From Brevibacillus laterosporus (GTDB taxonomy: Bacteria; Bacillota; Bacilli; Brevibacillales; Brevibacillaceae): DNA of 42,732 nucleotides. The position numbers and the translations under genes were made by a program. The stretch is taken from the NCBI RefSeq assembly GCF_030489605.1, contig NZ_JAUKFY010000029.1, positions 1-42,732 of the forward strand. Direction: 5' to 3'. Under the pieces are notes generated by a model. The model was not told the origin of the DNA. It searched no databases and worked only from the letters and a program-made list of their open reading frames with translations. Positions 7,678-16,517 of the stretch are shown piece by piece (the first letter of the stretch is position 1; the number at the start of each line of letters is the position of its first letter).

Positions 7678-7724
7678 GTGGGGAAAAGTGGGGGAGAGTG
7701 GTGTCTCTCGGAAGGAAAGTGGGG
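7678..7724 (+). promoter_or_regulatory. MraZ operator: GTGG repeats with 10-bp period
   Basis: GTGGGG at 7678-7683, GTGGGG at 7688-7693 and GTGGTG at 7698-7703 are exactly 10 bp apart. A fourth GTGGGG lies at 7719-7724, 21 bp further on (two helical turns). Known MraZ operators consist of TGGGN-type repeats with 5-nt spacers. They sit between the probable start site and the mraZ ATG, so autoregulation is likely. Confidence 0.8.
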
Positions 7725-7732
7725 AAGTTGGA

Positions 7733-8164
7733 ATGTTCATGGGTGAGTATCAGCATAACATCGATGACAAGAACCGTCTGACAATCCCGGTTAAATTCCG
7801 TGATATGCTGGGCTCGTCCTTTGTTGTAACCCGCGGCCTTGATTGTTGTTTATTCGTCTACCCGATGGAAGAGTGGAAGGCGTTAACAGAAAAACTCAAA
7901 TCTCTGCCATTTACCAAAGCCGACGCTCGGGCCTTTACCCGTTTTTTCTTTTCTGGTGCTACTGAATGTGAGTGGGACAAGCAGGGAAGGGTAAATATAC
8001 CGCCCCATTTGCGAGAACACGGCCGTTTACAGAAAGAATGTGTTATTATTGGCGTGCAGAATCGCATGGAAATTTGGAGCAAGACAGAGTGGGATGCGTA
8101 TTCTTTGGAACAAGAGCAGTCTTTTGGCGAGATTGCTGAAAAGCTCGTTGATTTTAATTTGTAG
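7733..8164 (+). CDS. mraZ: Transcriptional regulator MraZ
   Basis: MraZ is the conserved first gene of the dcw cluster, an AbrB-fold DNA-binding protein that forms rings and regulates its own operon. The 143-residue sequence has the double domain: [20 protein letters not shown] at residues 1-20 and the second half [20 protein letters not shown] near 69-88, each with the DxxxR signature (DDKNR, DKQGR). The start is ATG at 7733, matching the usual MFMGEY N-terminus; an in-frame GTG at 7688 would read through the operator repeats and is rejected. AAGGAAAGTGGGGAAG upstream serves as ribosome-binding region and overlaps the fourth GTGGGG. A 20-nt gap leads to rsmH. Confidence 0.97.
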   Translation: MFMGEYQHNIDDKNRLTIPVKFRDMLGSSFVVTRGLDCCLFVYPMEEWKALTEKLKSLPFTKADARAFTRFFFSGATECEWDKQGRVNIPPHLREHGRLQKECVIIGVQNRMEIWSKTEWDAYSLEQEQSFGEIAEKLVDFNL

Positions 8165-8184
8165 AACTCGGGAGTGACGTCATT

Positions 8185-9117
8185 TTGTTTCACCATGTTA
8201 CCGTATTATTACAGGAAGCCGTAGAAGGATTACATATTCGTCCTGATGGAATATATGTGGATTGCACCTTAGGAGGAGCAGGACACAGTGCTTTAATTGC
8301 TTCAAAGCTAGGTGATCAGGGCAGATTAATTGCCATTGATCAAGATGATGTAGCACTTGCAAACGCCAAGGAAAAACTACAGGCGTATCAAGATAAAGTG
8401 ACTTTGGTGAAAAGTAACTTCCGCTATTTAAAGGATGTCGTGCAAGACTTAGGTCTTGATGGCGTAGATGGCGTTTTGTTTGATCTGGGTGTATCTTCTC
8501 CTCAGTTAGATGTAGAAGAGCGTGGGTTTAGCTACAATGGTGATGCCCCGCTGGATATGCGAATGGATCAGCAAGCCGACTTATCTGCTTATGACATTGT
8601 AAATGAGTGGGAGGAAGCTGAGCTATCCAAAATCATTTTTGAGTATGGCGAAGAGAAGTTTGCCCGGAAGATTGCCCGGCAAATCATTCTGCATCGTGAA
8701 AAAGCGCCGATTGAAACAACAGGACAGCTTGTCGAAATTATTAAGGAAGCTATCCCAGCTCCGGCTCGCCGCACAGGACCTCATCCGGCGAAGAGAACCT
8801 TCCAAGCCATTCGCATTGCCGTAAACGATGAATTACATGTGTTTAAGACGGCGGTTTCAGATGCCATTGACATTTTGCGTCCGGGTGGCAGAGTGAGCGT
8901 CATTACTTTCCATTCCTTAGAGGATCGTATTTGTAAGCATGCTTTTTTGGAAAAAGCGCAAGGCTGTACATGCCCGCCTGGGTTCCCGCAATGTGTTTGC
9001 GGTAATGAACCGATTGTTAAGATTATCACAAGAAAGCCGTTGCTGCCGTCTGAAGAGGAGCTTGCGGATAACCCACGTGCCAGATCCGCTAAATTGCGTA
9101 TTGCTGAGAAGAAATAA
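8185..9117 (+). CDS. rsmH: 16S rRNA (cytosine-1402-N4)-methyltransferase RsmH
   Basis: RsmH (MraW) methylates N4 of C1402 in the decoding centre of 16S rRNA using S-adenosylmethionine. The 310-residue protein begins [16 protein letters not shown] and has the SAM-binding loop [11 protein letters not shown] (residues about 24-34). It also has [11 protein letters not shown], the insertion domain with [17 protein letters not shown], and the closing motif [13 protein letters not shown]. The start is TTG at 8185 with GGGAGTGA about 8 nt upstream; no in-frame ATG would give the conserved beginning. It is the second gene of the mraZ operon. A 61-nt gap with an AGTATAA/TTATACT inverted repeat (9124-9130 and 9154-9160) separates it from ftsL. 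Confidence 0.97.
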   Translation: MFHHVTVLLQEAVEGLHIRPDGIYVDCTLGGAGHSALIASKLGDQGRLIAIDQDDVALANAKEKLQAYQDKVTLVKSNFRYLKDVVQDLGLDGVDGVLFDLGVSSPQLDVEERGFSYNGDAPLDMRMDQQADLSAYDIVNEWEEAELSKIIFEYGEEKFARKIARQIILHREKAPIETTGQLVEIIKEAIPAPARRTGPHPAKRTFQAIRIAVNDELHVFKTAVSDAIDILRPGGRVSVITFHSLEDRICKHAFLEKAQGCTCPPGFPQCVCGNEPIVKIITRKPLLPSEEELADNPRARSAKLRIAEKK

Positions 9118-9178
9118 CACATTAGTATAAATGAACACCTAGAAGGAAGCCAGTTATACTTAGTAGGGGGGGACTAAG

Positions 9179-9607
9179 TTGAGTTATTATTCCCGTGGGA
9201 ATTTGGCATATGAAGTAAATAGACGTTCTCCATCTCCGAAAAAGATGAAGCGTACTGTTAAGATCAGACCCGGGGTACCCACAAGTGAAAAGTTGATGTA
9301 TTTGTTGCTCATCTTTGCTTTAGTCATTGCTACAAGCATTATAGGCTTCCGTTATAATCAGATTTCGCAAAATAACTATCAGATTCAGGTATTGACAAAA
9401 GAGATCGCCAAAATCAAGGGCGAGAATGAATCGATGCAGTTAAAAGTGGATGAAATGAGCAATCCCAAGCGTATTGGAATCGAAGCAGAAAAAATGGGAA
9501 TGGTCCTTGATATGAAATCAGTCCGCAATATGGGTGGCATTTCTATGGAAGAAAGTAAGGATAACAAAAAAGACGAAAAAACCAAACAAACCGAAAAAGT
9601 CCAATAA
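9179..9607 (+). CDS. ftsL: Cell division protein FtsL
   Basis: FtsL is a small bitopic divisome protein that forms a complex with DivIC and DivIB and activates septal peptidoglycan synthesis. The 142-residue protein has a basic cytoplasmic segment (residues 1-37) and one membrane helix at about 38-57 (KLMYLLLIFALVIATSIIGF). An extracytoplasmic coiled-coil leucine-zipper region follows at about 60-105 (IQVLTKEIAKIKGENESMQL), and then a charged Lys/Glu tail. The start is TTG at 9179 with a G-rich site (TAGGGGGGGA). Its stop TAA shares the A of an ATG at 9607. Assignment rests on topology and position between rsmH and a PBP, because FtsL is poorly conserved. Confidence 0.88.
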   Translation: MSYYSRGNLAYEVNRRSPSPKKMKRTVKIRPGVPTSEKLMYLLLIFALVIATSIIGFRYNQISQNNYQIQVLTKEIAKIKGENESMQLKVDEMSNPKRIGIEAEKMGMVLDMKSVRNMGGISMEESKDNKKDEKTKQTEKVQ

Positions 9608-9669
9608 TGTTACTCGAGCAACAAGGAGTAGCATTTTCTTTTTTGTCAGAGAGGAAGAGGGAGAGGCTC

Positions 9670-11913
9670 GTGACAACAAAAAAGCGAATGAACAAGCGAA
9701 TTTTACTTGTGGGAATGGGAATTTTTCTTGGTTTTATACTTTTGACTCTACGCTTGTGGTGGGTACAGGTGGTAAACGCTAACTGGATTATGGATCAAGG
9801 TAAGGGGCAGTGGAATCGTGATATGACCTTAAATCCGAAACGCGGGAGCGTTCTGGATCGAAATGGGGAAGTTCTAGCTTTTGAGGGTCGGGCCTATCTA
9901 GTGGAAGCCCAGGTGCGTCCTAAGAAATTGGCAAATGGTCAAAATGACACGGATGATTATGTAAAGGACCCCGTGATGACGGCGATGAAACTAGCTACCG
10001 TGATAAATGAACCGCAGTCCAAAATTTTGGAACGTCTCACTAAGAATCCGAATGCAATATGGGTTAATTTAGGGCCAGAAGCCTCCAAAATAAGCTTGGA
10101 ACAAAAGGAAAAAATCGTAGCTATGCAATACCCTCTTGATGAAAAGGGGGTTAAATCCAAGCAAAATCAATTACCCGGGATCAAAATCTCAGAAACCACC
10201 AAGCGCTTCTACCCAAAGGGGAAATTCGCCGCTCATGTCTTAGGATTTCTCAATGCTGAAGGAATACCTGTAATGGGGATTGAACGACAATTTAAGGATC
10301 AATTGAAGGGTGAAGAAGGCACTCTAAAGATGGTGAAGGATGCGCTAGGCTATCCGCTGCCAGATGGGCAAACAGAATTTAAAGCTGCAAAAGATGGTCA
10401 AAATATCATGCTTACCCTTGACGATCAGATACAAACATACGTAGAAGAGGCATTAGATAAAACAGATGCGGCATTCCACCCAAAAGGGATGTCAGTAATT
10501 GTATCTGATCCGAATACGGGTGAAATCCTCGCGATGGCCAATCGTCCGCAGCATGATCCTAACAATTACCGATCTATCGTCAATTATATGAATTTCGGTG
10601 TGAGCTATACGTTTGAACCGGGTTCAACCTTTAAGATTGTTACGCTCGCTGCTGCTATTCAAGAGGGTGTGTTTAATTCCAATTGGACCTTTAAATCAGG
10701 ACATTATAAGGCGTGGAAGACTGGAGCGGCGATCTATGATCATAATCGTGTTGGATGGGGCACGATTAGCTATTTAAATGGTGTGCAACGCTCCAGTAAC
10801 GTATTATTTGCTATGCTAGGTTACGAAAAGCTGGGACAATCTAAGCTTGAGCATTATTTTAAAGCGTTTGGTTTTGGGGAAAAGACAAAGATTCAGTTAC
10901 CTGCAGAAGAAAAAGGGAACTTAACTAACGTTGAAAAGTTTAATAAATTTTCACCGCGTGACTTGGCTGTTACTCCGATTGGACAAGGGGTAACGGTAAC
11001 ACCGATCCAGCAGGTCATGGCTGTAGCCGCTATTGCAAACGGTGGTAAATTAATGCAACCGCTCATTGTAAAAGAGCGTATCGATCCTCGGACGGGTCAG
11101 GTAATCGAGCGGTATCAGCCTAAAGAGGTTGGACGTCCGATCTCAGAGGCAACGGCACGTGAAGCACGCAAGATTTTGCAGACAGTTGTTGATGGCGATA
11201 TAAAGTCAGGAGCGACTGGGCGTAACTTTAAATTGCAGAATTTTAGCGTGGCTGGGAAAACCGGTACAGCACAGAAGTATAACGAGCGAGGAAAAATCAT
11301 TGATAATAAATATATTTACTCCTTTATTGGATTCGCTCCCGTAGAGAATCCGAGACTGGTTGTTTATATTGTAGTCGATGATCCAGGCGGCGGGGCATCC
11401 TATTCAACAGCTAGTAGGGATGTAGTTGCGCCGATGTTCCAAGCAATTATGGAGAAAAGCTTGCAGTATTTGCAGGAGAAGCCAGATCGAAGTGCCTTGG
11501 CTGCTCAAGCTACTGTGGTGGAGGAAAAACGGCTGCAAGAATCCACTGTACCTCAGCTTACAGGCATCCCGTTAAAGGAAGCGAAGGAACGGGCGAAGCA
11601 GGCTGGTTTTAAGGTAGAAGTAGTTGGGCAGGGAACCAATGTAATTAATCAAATTCCAGCCCCGTATGAAAAAGTAGGCAGTACCACGACTATACTGCTC
11701 GCCTCCGATGGCAAAGCCTCAATGAAAATGCCTGATTTCAAGGGGAAATCGTTGCGGGAAGTACTAGAGTATGGCAATTTGCTAAATATTGCAGTAAGCG
11801 CTACTGGCAGCGGATATGTAGTGGAACAAAACGTAGAAGCAGGTACAATCCTGACAGGAAAAGAGACGATTCAAGTGAAGCTGTCTCCAGCATATGTGTC
11901 TGTAGACAAGTAG
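9670..11913 (+). CDS. pbpB: Division-type class B penicillin-binding protein with two PASTA domains (PBP 2B type)
   Basis: This is a septal transpeptidase that cross-links peptidoglycan as partner of a SEDS protein. Counting from the GTG at 9670 (747 residues): a membrane helix at about 11-33 and the N-terminal pedestal domain. The transpeptidase domain has the active-site STFK (S319-K322), SSN (375-377) and KTG (530-532). Two PASTA domains follow at about 625-680 and 685-739. GTG 9670 is preferred because GAGGAAGAGGGAGAGG lies just upstream. An ATG at 9607 that overlaps the ftsL stop would add 21 residues but has no ribosome-binding site; ATG 9688 is also possible. The position right after ftsL corresponds to pbpB of B. 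subtilis. It is probably translated from the mraZ transcript. Confidence 0.93.
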   Translation: MTTKKRMNKRILLVGMGIFLGFILLTLRLWWVQVVNANWIMDQGKGQWNRDMTLNPKRGSVLDRNGEVLAFEGRAYLVEAQVRPKKLANGQNDTDDYVKDPVMTAMKLATVINEPQSKILERLTKNPNAIWVNLGPEASKISLEQKEKIVAMQYPLDEKGVKSKQNQLPGIKISETTKRFYPKGKFAAHVLGFLNAEGIPVMGIERQFKDQLKGEEGTLKMVKDALGYPLPDGQTEFKAAKDGQNIMLTLDDQIQTYVEEALDKTDAAFHPKGMSVIVSDPNTGEILAMANRPQHDPNNYRSIVNYMNFGVSYTFEPGSTFKIVTLAAAIQEGVFNSNWTFKSGHYKAWKTGAAIYDHNRVGWGTISYLNGVQRSSNVLFAMLGYEKLGQSKLEHYFKAFGFGEKTKIQLPAEEKGNLTNVEKFNKFSPRDLAVTPIGQGVTVTPIQQVMAVAAIANGGKLMQPLIVKERIDPRTGQVIERYQPKEVGRPISEATAREARKILQTVVDGDIKSGATGRNFKLQNFSVAGKTGTAQKYNERGKIIDNKYIYSFIGFAPVENPRLVVYIVVDDPGGGASYSTASRDVVAPMFQAIMEKSLQYLQEKPDRSALAAQATVVEEKRLQESTVPQLTGIPLKEAKERAKQAGFKVEVVGQGTNVINQIPAPYEKVGSTTTILLASDGKASMKMPDFKGKSLREVLEYGNLLNIAVSATGSGYVVEQNVEAGTILTGKETIQVKLSPAYVSVDK

Positions 11914-11984
11914 TTCTAACACTCCTCTTTGGCGAATAGGGTAGGAAAAGACAAACCTTATTGGCAGGGAGGAGTGTTTGCTGT

Positions 11985-13907
11985 ATGCGGGTTTCCAATG
12001 TTACCGTTCGTCGGCGCATATTCATCGCACTCGTGGTGGGAATATTCTTGTTTATGGCGATGGTTTCTCGGCTTGGCTACATTCAATTAGTGCAAGGACA
12101 ATGGTTGCAGGATGAAGCTAATGACCTATGGAGCCGCAATGTCAAATTTGAAGCAAAACGAGGTAACATCAAAGACCGACATGGTGAGGATTTGGTGAAA
12201 AATACAACGGTTCCCTCCGTGATGGCCATACCGGCGCAAATAAAAAATCCTGAAGAGACAGCTAAGAAGCTCGCCATTATTTTAGGGCAGCCAGAGCAAA
12301 AGATTCTTACTGAAATAAGCAAACGTTCTCAAATGATTGTACGAGTTCCAGGCGGACGAAAAATAACACAGGAAAAAGCGAAGGAAATACAAGCTCTTGC
12401 CCTGCCGGGAGTAAAAGTGGCAGACGATTCAAAACGCTTCTACCCAAATGGTTCCTTCTTAGCGCAGGTGCTTGGTTTTACGGGAATTGATAATCAAGGT
12501 CTAACTGGGTTGGAAAAGATGTATGATAAAATATTGACGGGTACGCCAGGTCATGTATCCTTTCCTGCAGATGCGGGTGGGCGGGCTATGCCTGGACACG
12601 CGGAGAAGTATGTGTCACCCGTTAATGGGATGGATATGTACCTAACCATTGATAAACAAATTCAGACCTTTATTGAGCGTGAACTGGATCAGGCGATGGT
12701 GGCTTATCAGCCAGATGATATTCTGTCAATAGCAATGAATCCAAAAACCGGCGAGATTCTAGGAATGGCTAGCAGACCTACCTATAATCCGGATCGTTAT
12801 TTAGAGTTTGCACCAGATATTTATAATCGTAATTTACCAATCTGGAAAACGTACGAACCAGGTTCCACATTTAAAATCGTTACATTAGCAGCGTCCTTAA
12901 ATGAAAAAGTTGTTGATTTGAAAGAAAGCTTTTTCGATCCAGGTCATATAAATGTAGCTGGGACATTCTTACGTTGCTGGAAGAGGCAAGGGCATGGTTC
13001 AGAAACGATGCTAGAAGTAGTAGAGAACTCCTGTAACCCCGGGTTTGTGGCGATGGGGCAACGTCTTGGAAAAGAAAGGTTGTTTGAATATATCAAAAAT
13101 TTTGGTTTTGGACAAAAAACCGGCGTTGATTTAATTGGAGAGTCAAATGGAATCTTGTTTAAATTAAGCCGTGTTGGGCCTGTTGAATTAGGCACGACAT
13201 CATTTGGGCAGGGGGTCTCAGTAACTCCGATTCAGCAGATGGCAGCCGTCTCAGCGGCAATCAACGGCGGTAAGCTAATGAAGCCTTACATTGCCAAAGA
13301 GTGGAGGGATAGTGTAACGCACGATATTGTCGCTCGTACAATACCCACTCAGGTGCGTCAGGTTATTTCCGAGGAAACATCTAAACAGGTGCGCAGCGCA
13401 TTAGAAAGCGTTGTTTCTCGCGGAACCGGGCATAATGCCTATATTGAAGGCTATCGGGTTGGCGGAAAAACGGGTACTGCCCAAAAATCCGTCAATGGAC
13501 GTTATGCAGCGAATGAATATATTGTATCGTTTATTGGATTTGCTCCTGCAGATGACCCGCAGATTATCGTGTACGTAGCTGTTGATAATCCAAAAGCACA
13601 AGCATTTGGAGGTACGATCGCAGCCCCTGTTGTCAAAAATGTGTTAGAATCCAGTCTGCCTTACCTCAATATAGAAAAACGCCCTAGCGATATTGAGCGG
13701 GAGATTGCTTACGGAGATAAAAAGTATGTGGAGGTGCCCAATTTAATAGGAATGGCCATCAAAGAAATTGCAAATTCATACTATACAATGCCATTAGAAG
13801 TTTCTGGAAAGGGAACTCATGTGATTAAACAGTCTCCAAAACCAGGAATAAAGGTGGAGGAAGGCTCAAAAATTCGCGTCTACCTTGGTGACAAAACGGC
13901 CAATTAG
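11985..13907 (+). CDS. spoVD: Sporulation-specific penicillin-binding protein SpoVD
   Basis: SpoVD is the class B PBP that works with SpoVE to build spore cortex peptidoglycan in the mother cell. The 640-residue protein has an N-terminal membrane helix (about 11-29) and the pedestal domain. The transpeptidase domain has STFK (S294-K297), SCN (349-351) and KTG (495-497), and one PASTA domain closes it at about 583-638. The single PASTA domain and length match SpoVD (about 645) and distinguish it from the PBP before it. C331 and C350 lie 19 apart around the active site, as the redox-switched cysteine pair of B. subtilis SpoVD does. I chose ATG 11985, which has GGGAGGAG 10 nt upstream, over TTG 11961. 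A 71-nt gap precedes it; I could not find a convincing sigma-E promoter there. Confidence 0.93.
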   Translation: MRVSNVTVRRRIFIALVVGIFLFMAMVSRLGYIQLVQGQWLQDEANDLWSRNVKFEAKRGNIKDRHGEDLVKNTTVPSVMAIPAQIKNPEETAKKLAIILGQPEQKILTEISKRSQMIVRVPGGRKITQEKAKEIQALALPGVKVADDSKRFYPNGSFLAQVLGFTGIDNQGLTGLEKMYDKILTGTPGHVSFPADAGGRAMPGHAEKYVSPVNGMDMYLTIDKQIQTFIERELDQAMVAYQPDDILSIAMNPKTGEILGMASRPTYNPDRYLEFAPDIYNRNLPIWKTYEPGSTFKIVTLAASLNEKVVDLKESFFDPGHINVAGTFLRCWKRQGHGSETMLEVVENSCNPGFVAMGQRLGKERLFEYIKNFGFGQKTGVDLIGESNGILFKLSRVGPVELGTTSFGQGVSVTPIQQMAAVSAAINGGKLMKPYIAKEWRDSVTHDIVARTIPTQVRQVISEETSKQVRSALESVVSRGTGHNAYIEGYRVGGKTGTAQKSVNGRYAANEYIVSFIGFAPADDPQIIVYVAVDNPKAQAFGGTIAAPVVKNVLESSLPYLNIEKRPSDIEREIAYGDKKYVEVPNLIGMAIKEIANSYYTMPLEVSGKGTHVIKQSPKPGIKVEEGSKIRVYLGDKTAN

Positions 13908-13929
13908 CTATACAATAGATGTTCGTAGA

Positions 13930-13957
13930 GGGAGATAGCTTTTTATCTCCCCTTCTT
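13930..13957 (+). terminator. Hairpin after spoVD, possible weak terminator
   Basis: GGGAGATA (13930-13937) and TATCTCCC (13944-13951) form an 8-bp perfect stem with a 6-nt loop, followed by CTTCTT. The T-run is poor. The stem lies 22 nt after the spoVD stop and before the murE promoter, so it may partly separate the sporulation gene from murE. Confidence 0.5.
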
Positions 13958-13972
13958 ATCGCATTTCTACTT

Positions 13973-14000
13973 TTGAAAAGAAACATCTTTTGTCTATACT
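13973..14000 (+). promoter_or_regulatory. Putative sigma-A promoter of murE
   Basis: TTGAAA (13973-13978, 5/6) and TATACT (13995-14000, 5/6) are 16 nt apart, with the start of transcription expected about 18 nt before the murE ATG. It would allow vegetative expression of murE and the genes behind it independently of spoVD. Confidence 0.6.
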
Positions 14001-14024
14001 AGTTGGAGATTGGGGTGCCATTGT

Positions 14025-15503
14025 ATGTTGTTAAGGGAGTTACTTGCTCCTTTGCTAGTCAGTCATGTTAAGGGTGATGACCAGGTTGTTATCACAGGCA
14101 TAACGGCTGACTCGCGTAATGTTAAGCCCGGGGACTTATTCATCTGTCTGTCTGGTTTTACTGTAGACGGTCATGAATTTGCAGCCCAAGCGGCGGAAAA
14201 GGGAGCAATCGCCATTATAGCTGAGCATGAAATCGAGGTGGACAAAACAGTTGTCATCGTACCAGATTCAAGGCGGGCAATGGCATTCTTAGCGGATCGG
14301 TTTTTCGGCTCTCCATCACAGAAGCTAAAATTGATCGGCGTTACAGGAACCAATGGAAAGACGACGACGACACATTTGATTGATAGAATTTTAACCGATC
14401 AGCAGAAAAAGACGGGCTTGATTGGAACAATCCACATGCGTATTGGTGATCAAATTGAAAAGGTGAAAAATACGACACCAGATATTATTGATCTACAGTC
14501 TAGTTTCCGCCGAATGTTGGATATTCATACGGATTATGCCATAATGGAGGTTTCCTCACACGCTCTTGATATGGGACGTGTACATGGCTGTGATTATCAT
14601 ACAGCGATTTTTACGAACATGACGCAGGATCATTTAGATTATCATAAGACATTTGACAATTATCGTCAGGCAAAATCACTGTTATTTGCTCAATTAGGAA
14701 ATAGCTATGATCAACAATCGCTCAAAACAGCGATTTTAAATGCAGATGATGAGGTATCGAAGTATTTTGCTCATGTAACACCAGCTCGTGTGCTTACATA
14801 TGGAATAGATCAGCCAGCGGATGTGAGAGCTGTATCTATCCGTGTTACATCTGCTGGAACTAGCTTTACCGTGCAGAGCTTTGCTGGAGAAGCAACAGTA
14901 AATATGAAATTAATGGGCAAGTTTAATGTATATAATGCATTAGCAGCCATTGCAGCTACCCTTGTTGAAGGAGTTCCGCTGGCGGCTATTATCAAAAGCT
15001 TAGAGGAGATTCCAGGGGTAGACGGGCGTTTTGAACCTGTGTCGCTTGGACAGGATTATGCCGTAATCGTTGACTATTCCCATACGCCGGACAGCTTAGA
15101 AAATGCACTGGTAACAGCTAAGGAATTTGTCTCAGGGCAACTTATCTGTGTGGCGGGCTGTGGTGGAAATCGAGATCGTACAAAACGTCCAATTATGGCT
15201 CAGATCGCAACGAAATACGCTGATTATAGCGTCTTAACCTCAGATAACCCTCGTTTTGAGGAGCCAGAAGCCATCTTGGCTGATATGGTAGGTGGTATCC
15301 AGAACGTCGATCAAAAACGCTTTACGGCAATTGTGAATCGACGTGAAGCCATTTTCCACGCTATTTCGCAGGCAAAGCCGGGGGACTGTGTCCTCATAGC
15401 AGGAAAAGGGCATGAAACCTATCAAGAAAGTAAAGGTGAGATCTTTCCGTTTGATGATCGGGAAGTAGCAAAGGAAGCTATCCATGAACAGAAAAGTAAG
15501 TAA
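14025..15503 (+). CDS. murE: UDP-MurNAc-L-Ala-D-Glu:meso-diaminopimelate ligase MurE
   Basis: MurE adds meso-diaminopimelate to UDP-MurNAc-Ala-Glu in the cytoplasm, the third residue of the stem peptide. The 492-residue protein (usual size) has ITADSRNVKPGDLFICL in domain 1 and the ATP loop GTNGKTTT at 108-115. The segment EVSSHALDMGRVHGCDYHTA carries the carbamylated-lysine/metal region. DNPR at 407-410 is the motif that selects meso-diaminopimelate rather than lysine. I chose ATG 14025 (GGGGTG 7 nt upstream); an in-frame TTG at 14010 would add five unusual residues. It leads the run murE-mraY-murD. Peptidoglycan of the A1-gamma, DAP type follows from the DNPR motif. Confidence 0.97.
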   Translation: MLLRELLAPLLVSHVKGDDQVVITGITADSRNVKPGDLFICLSGFTVDGHEFAAQAAEKGAIAIIAEHEIEVDKTVVIVPDSRRAMAFLADRFFGSPSQKLKLIGVTGTNGKTTTTHLIDRILTDQQKKTGLIGTIHMRIGDQIEKVKNTTPDIIDLQSSFRRMLDIHTDYAIMEVSSHALDMGRVHGCDYHTAIFTNMTQDHLDYHKTFDNYRQAKSLLFAQLGNSYDQQSLKTAILNADDEVSKYFAHVTPARVLTYGIDQPADVRAVSIRVTSAGTSFTVQSFAGEATVNMKLMGKFNVYNALAAIAATLVEGVPLAAIIKSLEEIPGVDGRFEPVSLGQDYAVIVDYSHTPDSLENALVTAKEFVSGQLICVAGCGGNRDRTKRPIMAQIATKYADYSVLTSDNPRFEEPEAILADMVGGIQNVDQKRFTAIVNRREAIFHAISQAKPGDCVLIAGKGHETYQESKGEIFPFDDREVAKEAIHEQKSK

Positions 15504-15550
15504 CACTCATGACTACTCATTAGCTACTATGCAAGAAAGGAGGTAGGGGC

Positions 15551-16516
15551 ATGCCATTTGATAATGTCTTATTTATAACAATCATTGCAGCCTTTCTCAT
15601 TGCCGTTTTAATTGGTCCGCTGTTTATCCCTATGCTTCGCCGATTAAAGTTTGGTCAAAGCATTCGTGAAGAAGGCCCCCAATCTCACCAGAAAAAAGCG
15701 GGAACACCTACTATGGGGGGAACCATCATTGCCATGGCTCTCCTATTAACCGTGTTAAAATTTTCGAAGTGGAACACGGAGCTGTTGTTTTTGATTGTTG
15801 TTACGTTTGGATACGGACTTATTGGTTTTCTTGATGACTTTATTAAAATTAAAAGAAAACATAATTTAGGCTTAACTGCGAAGCAAAAGTTCTTAGGTCA
15901 AATCCTGTTAGCGATTGGTGCTTACTATTTGCTATTGCAGATGAATCATCCAACAACGCTGACCATTCCAGGAACATCTTTAGGAATTGATCTGGGACTG
16001 TTCTATTTCCCTTTCCTTGTTTTTTTACTTGTGGGAAGTACAAACGCTGTTAATCTTACAGATGGCCTGGATGGATTGCTGGCAGGTACAAGTGCCATTG
16101 CTTTTGGAGCCTATGCGATTATTGCTTGGAATGCATCGAATATGGATACGGCTATCTTCAGTGCAGCGGTTGTTGGCTCTGTCCTAGGCTTTCTCGTGTT
16201 TAATGCTCATCCGGCACGGGTATTTATGGGTGACACTGGCTCGCTTGCCCTGGGGGGAGCGCTGGCAGGGATAGCGATCATGACCAAAACAGAGTTGCTG
16301 CTGGCGATTATCGGAATTGTTTTTGTCATTGAAACACTATCCGTTATTATTCAAGTTATATCTTTTAAAACTCGCGGAAAACGCGTTTTCCGTATGAGCC
16401 CCTTACACCATCATTTTGAGCTGACTGGCTGGTCTGAATGGCGTGTGGTGGTAACATTTTGGCTTGTAGGCATTCTATTTGCCGGATTAGGTGTTTATTT
16501 AGAGGTGATACGTTAA
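15551..16516 (+). CDS. mraY: Phospho-MurNAc-pentapeptide transferase MraY
   Basis: MraY is the membrane enzyme that joins phospho-MurNAc-pentapeptide to undecaprenyl phosphate, making lipid I. The 321-residue protein has about ten membrane helices. Diagnostic segments are [20 protein letters not shown] (residues about 36-55), GFLDDFIK (about 92-99), [12 protein letters not shown] (about 168-179), [13 protein letters not shown] (about 223-235) and the cytoplasmic histidine loop [17 protein letters not shown] (about 281-297). Aspartates in the DD, DGLDG and GDTG motifs are the Mg-binding or catalytic ones. ATG 15551 follows an ideal AAAGGAGGTAGG site. It is 47 nt behind murE and its stop abuts murD, so the genes form one operon. 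Confidence 0.97.
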   Translation: MPFDNVLFITIIAAFLIAVLIGPLFIPMLRRLKFGQSIREEGPQSHQKKAGTPTMGGTIIAMALLLTVLKFSKWNTELLFLIVVTFGYGLIGFLDDFIKIKRKHNLGLTAKQKFLGQILLAIGAYYLLLQMNHPTTLTIPGTSLGIDLGLFYFPFLVFLLVGSTNAVNLTDGLDGLLAGTSAIAFGAYAIIAWNASNMDTAIFSAAVVGSVLGFLVFNAHPARVFMGDTGSLALGGALAGIAIMTKTELLLAIIGIVFVIETLSVIIQVISFKTRGKRVFRMSPLHHHFELTGWSEWRVVVTFWLVGILFAGLGVYLEVIR

Positions 16517-16517
16517 C

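Noticed and set aside
11931-11960. Sigma-E-like promoter before spoVD (GAATAGG ... CAAACCTT)
   Set aside because: Only 5 of 7 defined -10 positions match and the spacer is 11 nt instead of about 14, so I cannot support it.
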